A stretch of 51,943 nucleotides of DNA, taken from contig CALLLS010000007.1 in the NCBI GenBank assembly GCA_938008215.1, forward strand, positions 1-51,943, read 5' to 3'. A program made the position numbers and the translations under genes. This stretch comes from an uncultured Verrucomicrobiales bacterium. Its GTDB lineage: Bacteria > Verrucomicrobiota > Verrucomicrobiia > Verrucomicrobiales > Akkermansiaceae. The notes beneath the pieces were generated by a model. That model was not told where the DNA came from. It saw nothing but the letters and a program-made list of their open reading frames with translations, and made no database searches. Each line of letters begins with the position of its first letter. Position 1 is the stretch's first letter. Below are positions 44,344 through 51,943 of this stretch, piece after piece.

Positions 44344-45706
44344 GAACCTGAATCTTATCATTTGGTTCCAATACCCAGTTCCCTGCTATTAAAACCTCTG
44401 CGCCTTTCTCTAATCCAGAAAGAATCTCTACCTTCTCAGGCGTCACCAGCCCCACCTTTACAGGCATGCTCTTCCAGCCTCCGTCATCCGTTGGGACATC
44501 TACCAAGGCTTGCCCCGCTGATATAGATCTCACTGCCCCTCTAGGGACACTCAGGCTTTTTCCCTGCACTTTTACAGAGCCAAAGCCAGTCATGCCTAAC
44601 GCTATTAAATCTTGGCGGTCATCGTCCTGAAAGAGTAATTTGGCACGAAAAGTGGCTGCCCACTCTGGGGAACCCGTTCCTCTAGGACGAAGTGGTCTGG
44701 AAATTTCTGGCCCGCCTTGGTTAAAAGAAACCACAGGAATAATCTCACTCACCTCTGCTAAGAACCGCTTTCCAGAAAACGCCTCTAGGTAAACCTCGGC
44801 ACCTTGCCCTTCCTTAAGAAAAGGAAAATCACTCTGATCAAAATGTGCCTCAAACCACTTACCTGCCGCGATCACAAATCCTGGCTTCCCACTATCTTGG
44901 TTATATTCTCCAGGTCTGATTAAAACACGTTCTATCACGCCACTTGCTGGTGCTGTTACTTCATAGTCACGCATCTCTTCTTGGCGGTGTTCATAGGATT
45001 TCTCCATATCATTCACCGTGTTTTCAGCGATCTTAAGACTCTCCTTTAATCCCTCTTCAGACATCCCTAGAAAAATCTCTGCTTTCTTAAATTGCTTTAA
45101 GTTTTCCTCATAGACATTCTTCATTTCTAAAAAGGCAGCCTCAGAAATTGCTCCCTTATCGAAGGCCGATTCATATTTCTTTAGCTTTTCTCCATTTGAT
45201 TTTAGCTGGTTTTTTAATGCCGTGAGATTGACTTGATCTAACTCTGGTCTCTCCTGTGCCAGCACATAGGCAGACCCCAGCTTTACACGTTCAAACTCTG
45301 ACCTAGCGCTAGACAGGGCAAGCGCCGCTGATTCTAATTTAATCTCCGCTTTTACCCTATCAAGCTTCGCTAAGACCTGTCCCTTTTCTACTCGCTGACC
45401 TTCTTGCACGTTGAGCTCAACTACTTTCGCCATCGGGATAACAGGCACTAAAAATGGCTCACTCGCACAGACGCCCTCACCCATCATAACACGCTCAAAG
45501 GTATGCTCCTCCACTCGCCCTGATTTCACAGGGATAGGTTTCCCTAATTTTCTCAGCATCGCTGGATGTCCCAGCTTAGACCCATACATGGAGTTTTCAC
45601 TGTCCAGATACCCGGGATATAGTACTTTCCAAGCAAACAGTAACCCTCCTAAGGCAACGATCACTATCGCTATTAACAACCACTTATAAGATTTTAGAAC
45701 TGACAT
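44333..45706 (-). CDS. HlyD/RND-type membrane fusion protein in glycan operon
   Basis: The start is ambiguous between 45724 (MEIPKNMSVLK) and 45706 (MSVLKSYKWLLIAIVIVALG). Residues 8-28 form a membrane anchor. It carries the first lipoyl half (VELNVQEGQRVEKGQVLAKL near 105), a helical hairpin, the second half (DYEVTAPASGVIERVLIRPG near 250) and a beta-barrel ending with VGLVTPEKVEILSGLEKGAE. The protein is about 457 aa. No transporter or TolC is adjacent in this operon, though an orphan TolC-type gene lies at 47443. It overlaps both neighbours (23 bp with the gene before, 11 bp with the one after), so translation is coupled. Its partner is not clear; a polysaccharide or lipid export role is possible. 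Confidence 0.8.
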   Translation of the reverse strand: MSVLKSYKWLLIAIVIVALGGLLFAWKVLYPGYLDSENSMYGSKLGHPAMLRKLGKPIPVKSGRVEEHTFERVMMGEGVCASEPFLVPVIPMAKVVELNVQEGQRVEKGQVLAKLDRVKAEIKLESAALALSSARSEFERVKLGSAYVLAQERPELDQVNLTALKNQLKSNGEKLKKYESAFDKGAISEAAFLEMKNVYEENLKQFKKAEIFLGMSEEGLKESLKIAENTVNDMEKSYEHRQEEMRDYEVTAPASGVIERVLIRPGEYNQDSGKPGFVIAAGKWFEAHFDQSDFPFLKEGQGAEVYLEAFSGKRFLAEVSEIIPVVSFNQGGPEISRPLRPRGTGSPEWAATFRAKLLFQDDDRQDLIALGMTGFGSVKVQGKSLSVPRGAVRSISAGQALVDVPTDDGGWKSMPVKVGLVTPEKVEILSGLEKGAEVLIAGNWVLEPNDKIQVHDD

Positions 45707-46637
45707 GTTTTTCGGTATCTCCACTCTTTCTCTTGAAAATGTGATTTAAAAGTAAGCTTAACCCTAAAACGGAAAGTTCCACAAGCACTTGTAGCATCCT
45801 CCACGACATAGCGATGAGAACCGCATCAGAAGTCGCCATTTTATGTGATAAAAGCCATACGAGAATCCCTTCACGAACCCCTATCCCTCCTGGAACTCCA
45901 ATCGCAAAAAAACCGCCTAACCATGCGACCCCGCCTATTCCAACCATCTGCCAAACCGTAATCGAATGCTCGGTAAAACCCTTACTTAAAAGCCAAAACG
46001 TCACCCCGTTCCATAAACAAAGTATAAGGTATTTCACATAAATCGCGGGGGCGATTCTACCTAACTCATTTCTTAGAGCCCAAACCTCTAGCGCTTTAGT
46101 CCGTATTTTAGGCACTTTAAACCCAATAAAAATACCAAGTGCCATTATCGTTAACCCTGCGAACACTAGCGGGACAACTGGAATACCACTCACTACTAAT
46201 GCGAGCTTTTCTAAAATCTCTTGAAAGAAAGGTGTAGTAAAAATCAAGAGCGAGACCGTAGCCCACGCCATGACAGTCGTCACTAACTCTAAGGTAAGCC
46301 CTTTTCCCGAAAGCACTTTGGAAATACCATATTCGGGCGCCGTAACAACGCGTGAACCGTAGCCAAAAACACCGCCTGGCAACCACTTTCCACACTCCGT
46401 TTCTATCCACATCCTCGCGCCCTTTGCGTAAGAGATATCAGCCCCTAAGCTTTTCAGCACTCCAGCCCACATTCCCGCATTCAAAACTTGATAAATGATT
46501 AATGCCCCAAGCGCTGCCAGCAACCATGAGATACGAATGTTCACCTCAGTACCTTTGAAAAACTCTACACTTTTAGTTAAGCCCACGATTGCAAGAATCA
46601 CAGCAGAACTAATCATTAAATATTTGAGTTTTTTCAT
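45684..46637 (-). CDS. LPG-synthase-type membrane flippase (UPF0104/LPG_synthase_TM)
   Basis: The 317-aa product starts at the ATG at 46637 (MKKLKYLMISSAVILAIVGL); an ATG at 46661 is less likely. It has about eight membrane helices. Two signatures of the family are present: KWLPGGVFGYGSRVV near residue 85-99 and GVAWLGGFFAIGVPGGIGVREG near 235-256. The family covers lysylphosphatidylglycerol synthase transmembrane domains and related polyprenyl-lipid flippases. There is no attached synthase domain, so lipid-linked sugar or other lipid translocation is the more likely job. This fits a glycan operon. It is preceded by two decayed glycosyltransferase genes. Confidence 0.85.
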   Translation of the reverse strand: MKKLKYLMISSAVILAIVGLTKSVEFFKGTEVNIRISWLLAALGALIIYQVLNAGMWAGVLKSLGADISYAKGARMWIETECGKWLPGGVFGYGSRVVTAPEYGISKVLSGKGLTLELVTTVMAWATVSLLIFTTPFFQEILEKLALVVSGIPVVPLVFAGLTIMALGIFIGFKVPKIRTKALEVWALRNELGRIAPAIYVKYLILCLWNGVTFWLLSKGFTEHSITVWQMVGIGGVAWLGGFFAIGVPGGIGVREGILVWLLSHKMATSDAVLIAMSWRMLQVLVELSVLGLSLLLNHIFKRKSGDTEKHVSSKIL

Positions 46638-46688
46638 AATAGTTGACCTTCGAGAATCCATTCAAACGGCTTCTTCATATGCATATCT

Positions 46689-46982
46689 TTATGTAGAAGG
46701 TTTGGGACTTCCATTCTTGCATATCACAGAACGATAGAGGGTAACAGCCTCATCTGTGATGCGCTCCCAGTCAAAGGACTCCTGCACTTCAGCAAGCGCC
46801 CAGTCACCAAGCTCTGATGCTAGTTTGATCGGAAAGCTTCTGCGCGCCATAGCTAATTCTGCACCATGCAACATGGCTATGACACGCACCCCTAAGAAAT
46901 ATGTTGGTAAAATAGCCCGCAACCCATGAAGAAAAGGCCAGTGCACATGTAAGACCGTTCTCTTCTCTCTTAAATTTTTCAT
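46689..46982 (-). pseudogene. GT4 glycosyltransferase remnant (internal deletion)
   Basis: The 97-codon ORF has a GT4 N-terminal segment (TVLHVHWPFLHGLRAILPTY) followed by VIAMLHGAEL, and then, without the roughly 280 residues expected between, a GT4 C-terminal segment (VQESFDWERITDEAVTLYRS). In family members, 350-400 aa is usual. The two ends are joined in frame, so this is a deletion product, not a frameshift. It begins at an ATG that overlaps the stop of the preceding remnant (ATGA). A functional enzyme is not expected, as the donor-binding C-terminal domain is nearly all gone. Confidence 0.7.
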
Positions 46983-47110
46983 ATTCTGTCCTCCTCATGG
47001 TTAACTTGTTTTCGGATTCCCTGAACGAGCGTTTCGATTGTTACTTCTTTATTCATGGCAGGAACAATGAAACTGATGGTGTTTTTCTTATTAAAGTTTT
47101 GGTTTTTCAT
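46979..47110 (-). pseudogene. GT2 glycosyltransferase remnant (N-terminal 43 codons)
   Basis: A 43-codon reverse ORF from an ATG at 47110 reads NTISFIVPAMNKEVTIETLV near its start, which is the opening beta-alpha unit of GT2 family glycosyltransferases (ISVVIPAxNEExTIxxLV). It ends at a TGA overlapping the next ATG, in place of the roughly 250-350 aa expected. The catalytic DxD and acceptor regions are missing. It stands at the 5' end of the glycan operon. A short peptide gene cannot be excluded. Confidence 0.6.
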
Positions 47111-47442
47111 ATTTTCTTAGGTTTCTGTCCTTATACTTGCTCAAGCCATACCAACTCCCTCTCTCATACCTCTGAACCCATATAAATAAAGGGATCAAAA
47201 AGGATTCCAACTCTTGGCATCAAATGCTAAAGCTAAAAAAGACTGTAAATTTTTCTGCTCTTTCCTTGGCAACCATGTAAAATTCACCATGCGCTTCCGC
47301 ACCATGCCACACTTATCAGACTTCGGGTAACCTCACAGAAAGTTACAACCCTTTGTTTTATAAAGGAAAAGCCCCTCATAGTAAGCTCCTTCCCCATGGT
47401 TGGCATCATAAGTGCAAAGAGAAAGGTAACTAAATCTGCACC
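47111..47442. other. Non-coding gap between decayed glycan genes and a TolC-type gene
   Basis: This 332-bp stretch has no ORF longer than a few tens of codons that resembles a protein. It is the likely place for divergent promoters of the leftward glycan operon and the rightward TolC gene. I saw no clear inverted repeat, terminator or operator. It may also carry the outer end of the deletions that truncated the two glycosyltransferases, but no junction sequence can be identified without a reference. Confidence 0.5.
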
Positions 47443-49071
47443 ATGATTATAACACTAATACTTAAAAGAGGAGCACACGCATTACGCTTGGGTTCTTCTG
47501 TATACCGTAGGCTCAATTCTGCCCTCCGTAATAAACTCACCCTAGGGCTACTTTCTTCCTCCATTATTCTCGTTACGAGTTGCACCACCGTAGGTCCAGA
47601 ATATGAAGCACCTGAAATCCGCGTTCCTAAAAGCTGGGAAGGATCGGGAGAAATCCAGACTGACGTTCTCACTTCTAGCCCTGTCTATATGGCACCTCCT
47701 GCGCAGCCCGTAACAGTCACCGCTGACTGGTGGACGCAATACCAAGACCCAACGCTCACCACCCTGATTAATAAGGCGCGTCAAATAAACCCTAACCTCC
47801 AGCGGGTGCAAGCTCGTGTCCATCAAGCATGGGTGCAGAGAAAGGTATTACGTGCAGCCTTCTTCCCTCATGTAGATTCCACCGCTAGATTAGATTATGG
47901 ACTAGGAGACTTTAACAGTGATGGCATAAACCTTGCCGCTGGAGAGAGCCAAAACCAATTCGCTCAGATCGATGCCGGCTGGGAAGTGGATCTCTGGGGT
48001 AGAATCAAGCGTCAAGTAGAAGGGGTAAATGCTGACTATGAAGCGAGTGTAGAAGGATACAGAGATGCTCTGATTTTCATCACGGGTGAAGTAGCACTCC
48101 ATTATACCGCCATCCGCACGATAGAAGCGCGTATCCAAGTGATCAATGAAGCCACTACCGAGTTTGCTAAAATCGAAAATATGGTTCGAATCAGAAAAGA
48201 GGAAGGGCTTTCTGCTAAGGTAGACCTCGCACAAACAACCGCGCGATTGAAAACCCAAGAAGCGCAGCTCCCCAACTTGAAAAAGCAAGTCCGCCAACTC
48301 AAAAACCGCTTAGCTACCCTAGTAGGTTATTTCCCAGGAGAAGTGGATGAAATAATGGAAGAGCGTTATGCGATGATTCCGTCCCCACCTCAAAGTCCCA
48401 CTTCATCACTACCCGCTGACCTCTTAAGAAAACGTCCAGATGTTAGAAGAGCAGAACGCCAAATCGCAGCAGAAACCGCGAGAGTAGGCGTAAGAGTAGC
48501 GAACCTCTACCCACAACTTTCCATCTCTGGCGCAATCACCTTTGATGCCAGCCTCTCTGGGGGAATTGTAGATAGCCTTAAGAGAACACTTGGGCTCGGA
48601 CCACAACTCCGATGGAGGATTTTCCACGCCTGCGCTGACCGCGCGCGAATCCAAGAACAAGAAAAGATGGTAGAAATGGCTATCAAGAACTATGAAGCCA
48701 CGGTTCTTAATGCCGTTTTAGATGTAGAGGACTCCTTCGCACGCATAACCCATGAGCAAGAATTCCTAGAGGCACTTAGCGCCTCATCTGAGGCTCACCA
48801 GATGAATGCAGAACTCTCTGGAGAATCTTATCAGCTCGGAATTATTGACCTACAACGTCTTCTGAATGCGTATCGCGATTACTACTTCACGAAAGGTGAA
48901 ACCATTGCAAGCCAAGGACGCCTCGTCGCCCACAGCGTAAAACTCTTCAAAGCATTAGGTGGTGGTGAAGATCTCTATAACTACTTCCACGATGATAATG
49001 ATAAAAATGCTAATATGAAGAATGAAGGACAACTTGGAGCACTCACTAGAGGATGGAGAAGCGGAACTTAA
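47443..49071 (+). CDS. Outer-membrane efflux lipoprotein (NodT/TolC family), orphan
   Basis: The 542-aa product begins with a long N-terminal stretch; a lipobox LVTSC places the lipid-anchored Cys near residue 48. The OEP domains follow: VTADWWTQYQDPTLTTLINK near 88-107, DAGWEVDLWGRIKRQVEG near 176-193, then SSLPADLLRKRPDVRRAERQ near 321-340 and the second repeat ending RLLNAYRDYYFTKGETIASQ. A stretch with FDASLSGGIVDSLKRTLGLG lies between. No adaptor or permease follows; it is single and convergent to the UbiB-like gene. It could serve the HlyD protein encoded in the leftward operon at 44333, but this is inference. The signal is long for a lipoprotein, so the true start may be further in. 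Confidence 0.9.
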   Translation: MIITLILKRGAHALRLGSSVYRRLNSALRNKLTLGLLSSSIILVTSCTTVGPEYEAPEIRVPKSWEGSGEIQTDVLTSSPVYMAPPAQPVTVTADWWTQYQDPTLTTLINKARQINPNLQRVQARVHQAWVQRKVLRAAFFPHVDSTARLDYGLGDFNSDGINLAAGESQNQFAQIDAGWEVDLWGRIKRQVEGVNADYEASVEGYRDALIFITGEVALHYTAIRTIEARIQVINEATTEFAKIENMVRIRKEEGLSAKVDLAQTTARLKTQEAQLPNLKKQVRQLKNRLATLVGYFPGEVDEIMEERYAMIPSPPQSPTSSLPADLLRKRPDVRRAERQIAAETARVGVRVANLYPQLSISGAITFDASLSGGIVDSLKRTLGLGPQLRWRIFHACADRARIQEQEKMVEMAIKNYEATVLNAVLDVEDSFARITHEQEFLEALSASSEAHQMNAELSGESYQLGIIDLQRLLNAYRDYYFTKGETIASQGRLVAHSVKLFKALGGGEDLYNYFHDDNDKNANMKNEGQLGALTRGWRSGT

Positions 49072-49105
49072 TTAAAAGTGGTTCAGTAAAATGCTGAGAA
49101 GATCT

Positions 49106-50416
49106 TTAAATAAAATCGGGCATATTGGTCTTAACTTTCGCCTTAAGACTCCCGCATAGGTTGTAGAGACCAAAGTAAGTTCGGTTAAGGTAAAGAGCAT
49201 GTGCAGTACCTCTAGAGGATGTCATTTTCTTCAACTCTTGGTCATTTCCCGTGCGCTCTCCAAACTGATAAATTTCATCCAAATAAGCCTCATCAGCGAA
49301 GTCAAATTCCTCTTTGAAGAAGGGACGCGAGAGTAACTCCACCGATTCTTTAAAGACGGGAATGAGTTTCTTGCGTTCATAGTCACCATCTGTTTCTAGA
49401 ATGAGCCCTAGCTTCTCTAAAAGTGATTCGAAGAGTTCCGGATCATTTAATGCCATAGGTGACATGAGAGAGAAATAAGCATCATAGAACCATTCTGGAA
49501 GCTTCTTCACACAGCCAAAGTCTAAAACAAAAAGTTGTCCATCTTTTACAAGAAAGTTCCCTGGGTGCGGATCCGCATGAAACTCTTTAAGGCTATGAAC
49601 TTGGAAGTGGCAAAAGTCCCACAAGGCTTGAGCGACTTGATCTCGCTCTGCCTTAGGGTGATCCCCTTTAAAATACTCATCTAAATGCACTCCATCGATC
49701 CACTCCATTGTAAGAATACGTTTTGTACTATACTCAGGGAAATACTCTGGAAAATTAACATTTTTAAGATGTGAAGACTTATCTATAAGCTCCTGCCCTC
49801 GGCTCAACTCTAATATGTAATCCGTCTCCTCCGTGAGCCTTTCCCTCACTTCGTTCAAATAGAGATCTATCGACGCTCCGTCCAGATTCATGAGACGAAT
49901 CGCGAAAGGACGCACAATCTTTAAATCGGATTCTAAGCTATCCGCCACGCCTGGATACTGCACTTTCACCGCAAAGTTTTGTCCGCCTTTGTGCGCTTTA
50001 TGCACTTGACCAATAGAGGCGCCTGCGACAGCAGTTTGCGTGAAATCATCGAAAATGTCCTTAGGGCTTTTCTGTAGCTCTTGCTTAAAGGTCTTCACCA
50101 CTAAGGGATAAGAAAGAGGAGGTGCAGAATACTGTGCTTTGGAGAATTGTTCCTGGTAAGCTGGGGGAAGAAGGTTTTTGTCTAAGCTTAACATCTGTGC
50201 AACCTTGAGAGGACCGCCTTTAAGTTTAGAAAAGGTATTAAAGGTACGTTCCGCTGTATCTTCATGGAAGGCCTCTTTTTCTCCCTTAGACCCAAAGGCT
50301 TCCTTGGCTTTATACTTTACGTAGTTAGCTCCTATCGCCGCGCCTGTGCCCACGATGTTTGCGGCACGAGCAATCTTATTCTTCGGGATCGAGGTCTGCT
50401 CTTTTAAATTAGCCAT
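49106..50416 (-). CDS. UbiB/ABC1/ADCK-family atypical kinase
   Basis: The 436-aa protein has the family motifs: LKGGPLKVAQMLSLDKN near residue 66-82 (a KxAQ variant of the KxGQ motif), the Ala-rich loop in VAGASIGQVHKAHKGGQ near 131, the Lys of FAVKVQYPGV, and the catalytic part HADPHPGNFLVKDG near 256-269, with LFVLDFGCV as the metal-binding DFG. ADCK proteins are involved in ubiquinone or lipid biology and bind ATP, but most bacterial members lack a proven substrate. It follows the TetR gene by 40 bp on the same strand, so the regulator probably controls it. There are no membrane helices. Confidence 0.92.
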   Translation of the reverse strand: MANLKEQTSIPKNKIARAANIVGTGAAIGANYVKYKAKEAFGSKGEKEAFHEDTAERTFNTFSKLKGGPLKVAQMLSLDKNLLPPAYQEQFSKAQYSAPPLSYPLVVKTFKQELQKSPKDIFDDFTQTAVAGASIGQVHKAHKGGQNFAVKVQYPGVADSLESDLKIVRPFAIRLMNLDGASIDLYLNEVRERLTEETDYILELSRGQELIDKSSHLKNVNFPEYFPEYSTKRILTMEWIDGVHLDEYFKGDHPKAERDQVAQALWDFCHFQVHSLKEFHADPHPGNFLVKDGQLFVLDFGCVKKLPEWFYDAYFSLMSPMALNDPELFESLLEKLGLILETDGDYERKKLIPVFKESVELLSRPFFKEEFDFADEAYLDEIYQFGERTGNDQELKKMTSSRGTAHALYLNRTYFGLYNLCGSLKAKVKTNMPDFI

Positions 50417-50456
50417 AAATGTTTAGGTTAGGTTACTTTGTTATGCAAATGCCCAC

Positions 50457-51146
50457 TCAGACCATTTTTCTACCGAATAAAAACTTACCAAGGTCGAAGG
50501 CGGCTTCAACTGCTGAGAAATGCGTCACCTCATGCCCAAACCTAACCGTCTTTTCAATGAGAGAGTCGGTGTCTTGGAAGTTCTCGCTTGTATCATTCAG
50601 CCAAAAGTCGATGAGAAAGAGGAAAACAGGCCAACCACCACGGTAGCTCTCTTCCGTAATCTTAGCAGGTATCGGTGATCCTCCTTCAGAGATCACATGC
50701 GCCATGAGATCCTTGGCAGAAGCATCAAAGGCTTCTTTCATACCACGTAAGCTGGGACAAAACAGTGCTTTCTCTCTTCTGGGGAACGCTGATAAGAAGC
50801 GGGAGCGATGTCCCAGTGCCTTCTCAAAAAATGTATAGAAGAAGGCTAATAGCTTACCTCGCGAGTCATATGCTTGGTAGTCTGCATCAGCATCTAAGAT
50901 TTGCTGAGTCTCCAGCACCAACTGTTGCCAAGAATATTCTACTAGGGCTTGAAAAGATGAAAAACAGCCGTAGAAATCTTTTTCATTAATCTTAATTTCC
51001 TTACTAAGCTTATAAACACTGGCAGGCTTCTTCCCATGTTCTAAAACGTATTCCCAATAGGCGTTTTCTAAGAACTCTCTAGTGATTTCTGGAGTTTTTA
51101 CCTTCTCCACTTTCTTAGTCGCTGCCTTTTTCTTAGTCGCACTCAT
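50457..51146 (-). CDS. TetR-family transcriptional regulator
   Basis: The 229-aa product starts at the ATG at 51146 (MSATKKKAATKKVEKV), after a Lys/Ala-rich tail; an ATG at 51170 adds 8 residues. The helix-turn-helix lies near ITREFLENAYWEYVLEHG, then VYKLSKEIKINEKDFYGCFS and SFQALVEYSWQQ. The C-terminal ligand domain is helical and carries RFLSAFPRREKALFCPSLRG. The gene is directly upstream of the UbiB-like kinase on the same strand and is divergent from the TrbL-like gene at 51395, across 224 bp; either promoter could be its target. Its HTH is relatively distant from the best-known members, and the ligand is unknown. Confidence 0.83.
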   Translation of the reverse strand: MSATKKKAATKKVEKVKTPEITREFLENAYWEYVLEHGKKPASVYKLSKEIKINEKDFYGCFSSFQALVEYSWQQLVLETQQILDADADYQAYDSRGKLLAFFYTFFEKALGHRSRFLSAFPRREKALFCPSLRGMKEAFDASAKDLMAHVISEGGSPIPAKITEESYRGGWPVFLFLIDFWLNDTSENFQDTDSLIEKTVRFGHEVTHFSAVEAAFDLGKFLFGRKMV

Positions 51147-51394
51147 TAAAAGAAGTTCGTCCATAATCACAGAGCGTCAAAAAGTTTGTTAAGGTTTTTA
51201 TTTATCCTCACTCTTTAAACGTAATCTATTATTATGGAGGTTGACTTATCAATAGGGCCTCATCACTAGATAAACTGTTAAAGAGATTTGAGAGCTCATG
51301 GGATTTCCTCCCCCCTTCTCCTAAAAATAAGACGGGTTCATAAAAAATCTCTGTTCTGCTGGGGCTGTATAGAGTAGACTAGTAGCAACCTTAT

Positions 51395-51943
51395 ATGATC
51401 AAATCTTTCCTTAGCCTCTTGATGCTCTCGCTTTTGCTAGCGAGCGGGCAGGGAACGAGTTTTGGGGAGATGTTTCCGGATGAATCGGCTGCAATTATAC
51501 AGAAGTATTCTGAGTTAGATTGGACTGGCTATCCTAACTCATCGTTACCAGCGGTGAATCCACAGGATGTTATTAATAGTTATAATGATCCTACGATAGC
51601 GCCCCCTACGATTACGCCTACAGGAGCGACGGTACCACATACCTTTGGGAATATCGCGGATGTGGAAAACATGTTAGATAATTTTTCCACCTACTTTAAG
51701 AATTCGGTGTCCCCATGGGTGTTTCAAGTGAAGTTAATGGCATTACGTATTTTCATGGTGTTGGTGGGCTTAGACTTCGCTTGGATGGTGCTGAAGATGG
51801 TGATGAAAGGGCATGCTTTATCTACGGTGATGAGAGAAATGGTGCAAAAATTCCTTCTCTATGGGATAGGGTGGTATTGTATTTTTTATGGGGATCAACT
51901 GATGACGGGGATCTTTGACCTTTTTAAGTTTACGAGCTTAAAT
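51395..51943 (+). CDS. TrbL/VirB6-like conjugation membrane protein (3' end outside window)
   Basis: An ATG at 51395 opens a frame that runs to the right edge (183 codons). It starts with a signal-like segment (IKSFLSLLMLSLLLASGQGT), a Pro/Thr-rich linker (PTIAPPTITPTGATVP near 67-82), and then a helical membrane region: SVSPWVFQVKLMALRIFMVL near 105-124, LVGLDFAWMVLKMVMKG near 125-141 and KFLLYGIGWYCIFYGDQ near 153-169. The pattern SPWVFxVKLMALxIF, then LxxxDFAWMVL with Trp, matches from memory the start of TrbL/VirB6 inner-membrane components of type IV secretion systems. It suggests a conjugative or integrative element beginning to the right of the window; the rest cannot be judged from here. 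Confidence 0.7.
   Translation, partial: MIKSFLSLLMLSLLLASGQGTSFGEMFPDESAAIIQKYSELDWTGYPNSSLPAVNPQDVINSYNDPTIAPPTITPTGATVPHTFGNIADVENMLDNFSTYFKNSVSPWVFQVKLMALRIFMVLVGLDFAWMVLKMVMKGHALSTVMREMVQKFLLYGIGWYCIFYGDQLMTGIFDLFKFTSLN

Noticed and set aside
1-51943. CRISPR arrays, rRNA genes, riboswitches or integrase attachment sites
   Set aside because: No regularly spaced repeats, rRNA stretches, recognisable riboswitch cores or integrase genes were seen on reading the window.

Overview
The window reads as a chromosomal segment of a moderate-GC Gram-negative bacterium, most likely Verrucomicrobiota (Rubritalea/Akkermansiaceae-like). The support is indirect: outer-membrane proteins (OmpA, a YdiY-type barrel, TolC-type lipoproteins), lipoboxes, a GT81 glucosyl-3-phosphoglycerate synthase-like enzyme and mostly Shine-Dalgarno-poor starts. 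No rRNA or phylogenetic marker was available to fix the lineage.

Layout. 1-9.2 kb: a membrane protein of the spermidine-synthase-like superfamily running off the left edge, tRNA-Ala(GGC), a small lipoprotein, an Hsp70 with a shortened ATPase subdomain, a giant inner-membrane protein that appears split in two by one extra base, and leuA. 9.2-15 kb: an iron/stress island (dps, a 59-aa four-Cys protein, an orphan gene, shared Fur-like operators), then a FIST sensor with a soluble hybrid histidine kinase, and a DUF2007 protein. 15-21 kb: a DNA-repair operon in which the ligase-associated exonuclease and ATP-dependent DNA ligase are fused into one 902-aa protein, followed by an Lhr-core helicase and a PdeM-type phosphoesterase. 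21-24.6 kb: a run of an entericidin-like lipoprotein, a spermidine-synthase-like methyltransferase fold, a HlyD-like protein and an exported terpenoid-cyclase-fold protein.

24.6-32 kb: a 153-bp MITE with perfect 9-bp target duplications, comF, a small gene coupled to bioA, a membrane-anchored helix-hairpin-helix protein with an OmpA/BON protein, a DUF481 barrel, a second 201-bp MITE with TA duplications, and the GT81 enzyme. 32-38 kb: a complete tripartite RND efflux operon (TolC, membrane fusion protein, permease). 38-47 kb: glutaminyl cyclase, a GNAT acetyltransferase and a leftward envelope-glycan operon (PMT-type glycosyltransferase, TPR membrane protein, HlyD protein, LPG-synthase-type flippase) whose upstream end is two decayed glycosyltransferase genes. 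47-52 kb: an orphan TolC-type lipoprotein, a TetR-UbiB/ABC1 pair, and at the right edge the start of a TrbL/VirB6-like gene that suggests a conjugative or integrative element beyond the window.

The most useful leads are the one-base split of the giant membrane protein, the exonuclease-ligase fusion, the two non-autonomous transposons, the shared Fur-like operators around dps, and the four-gene entericidin-to-cyclase cluster.
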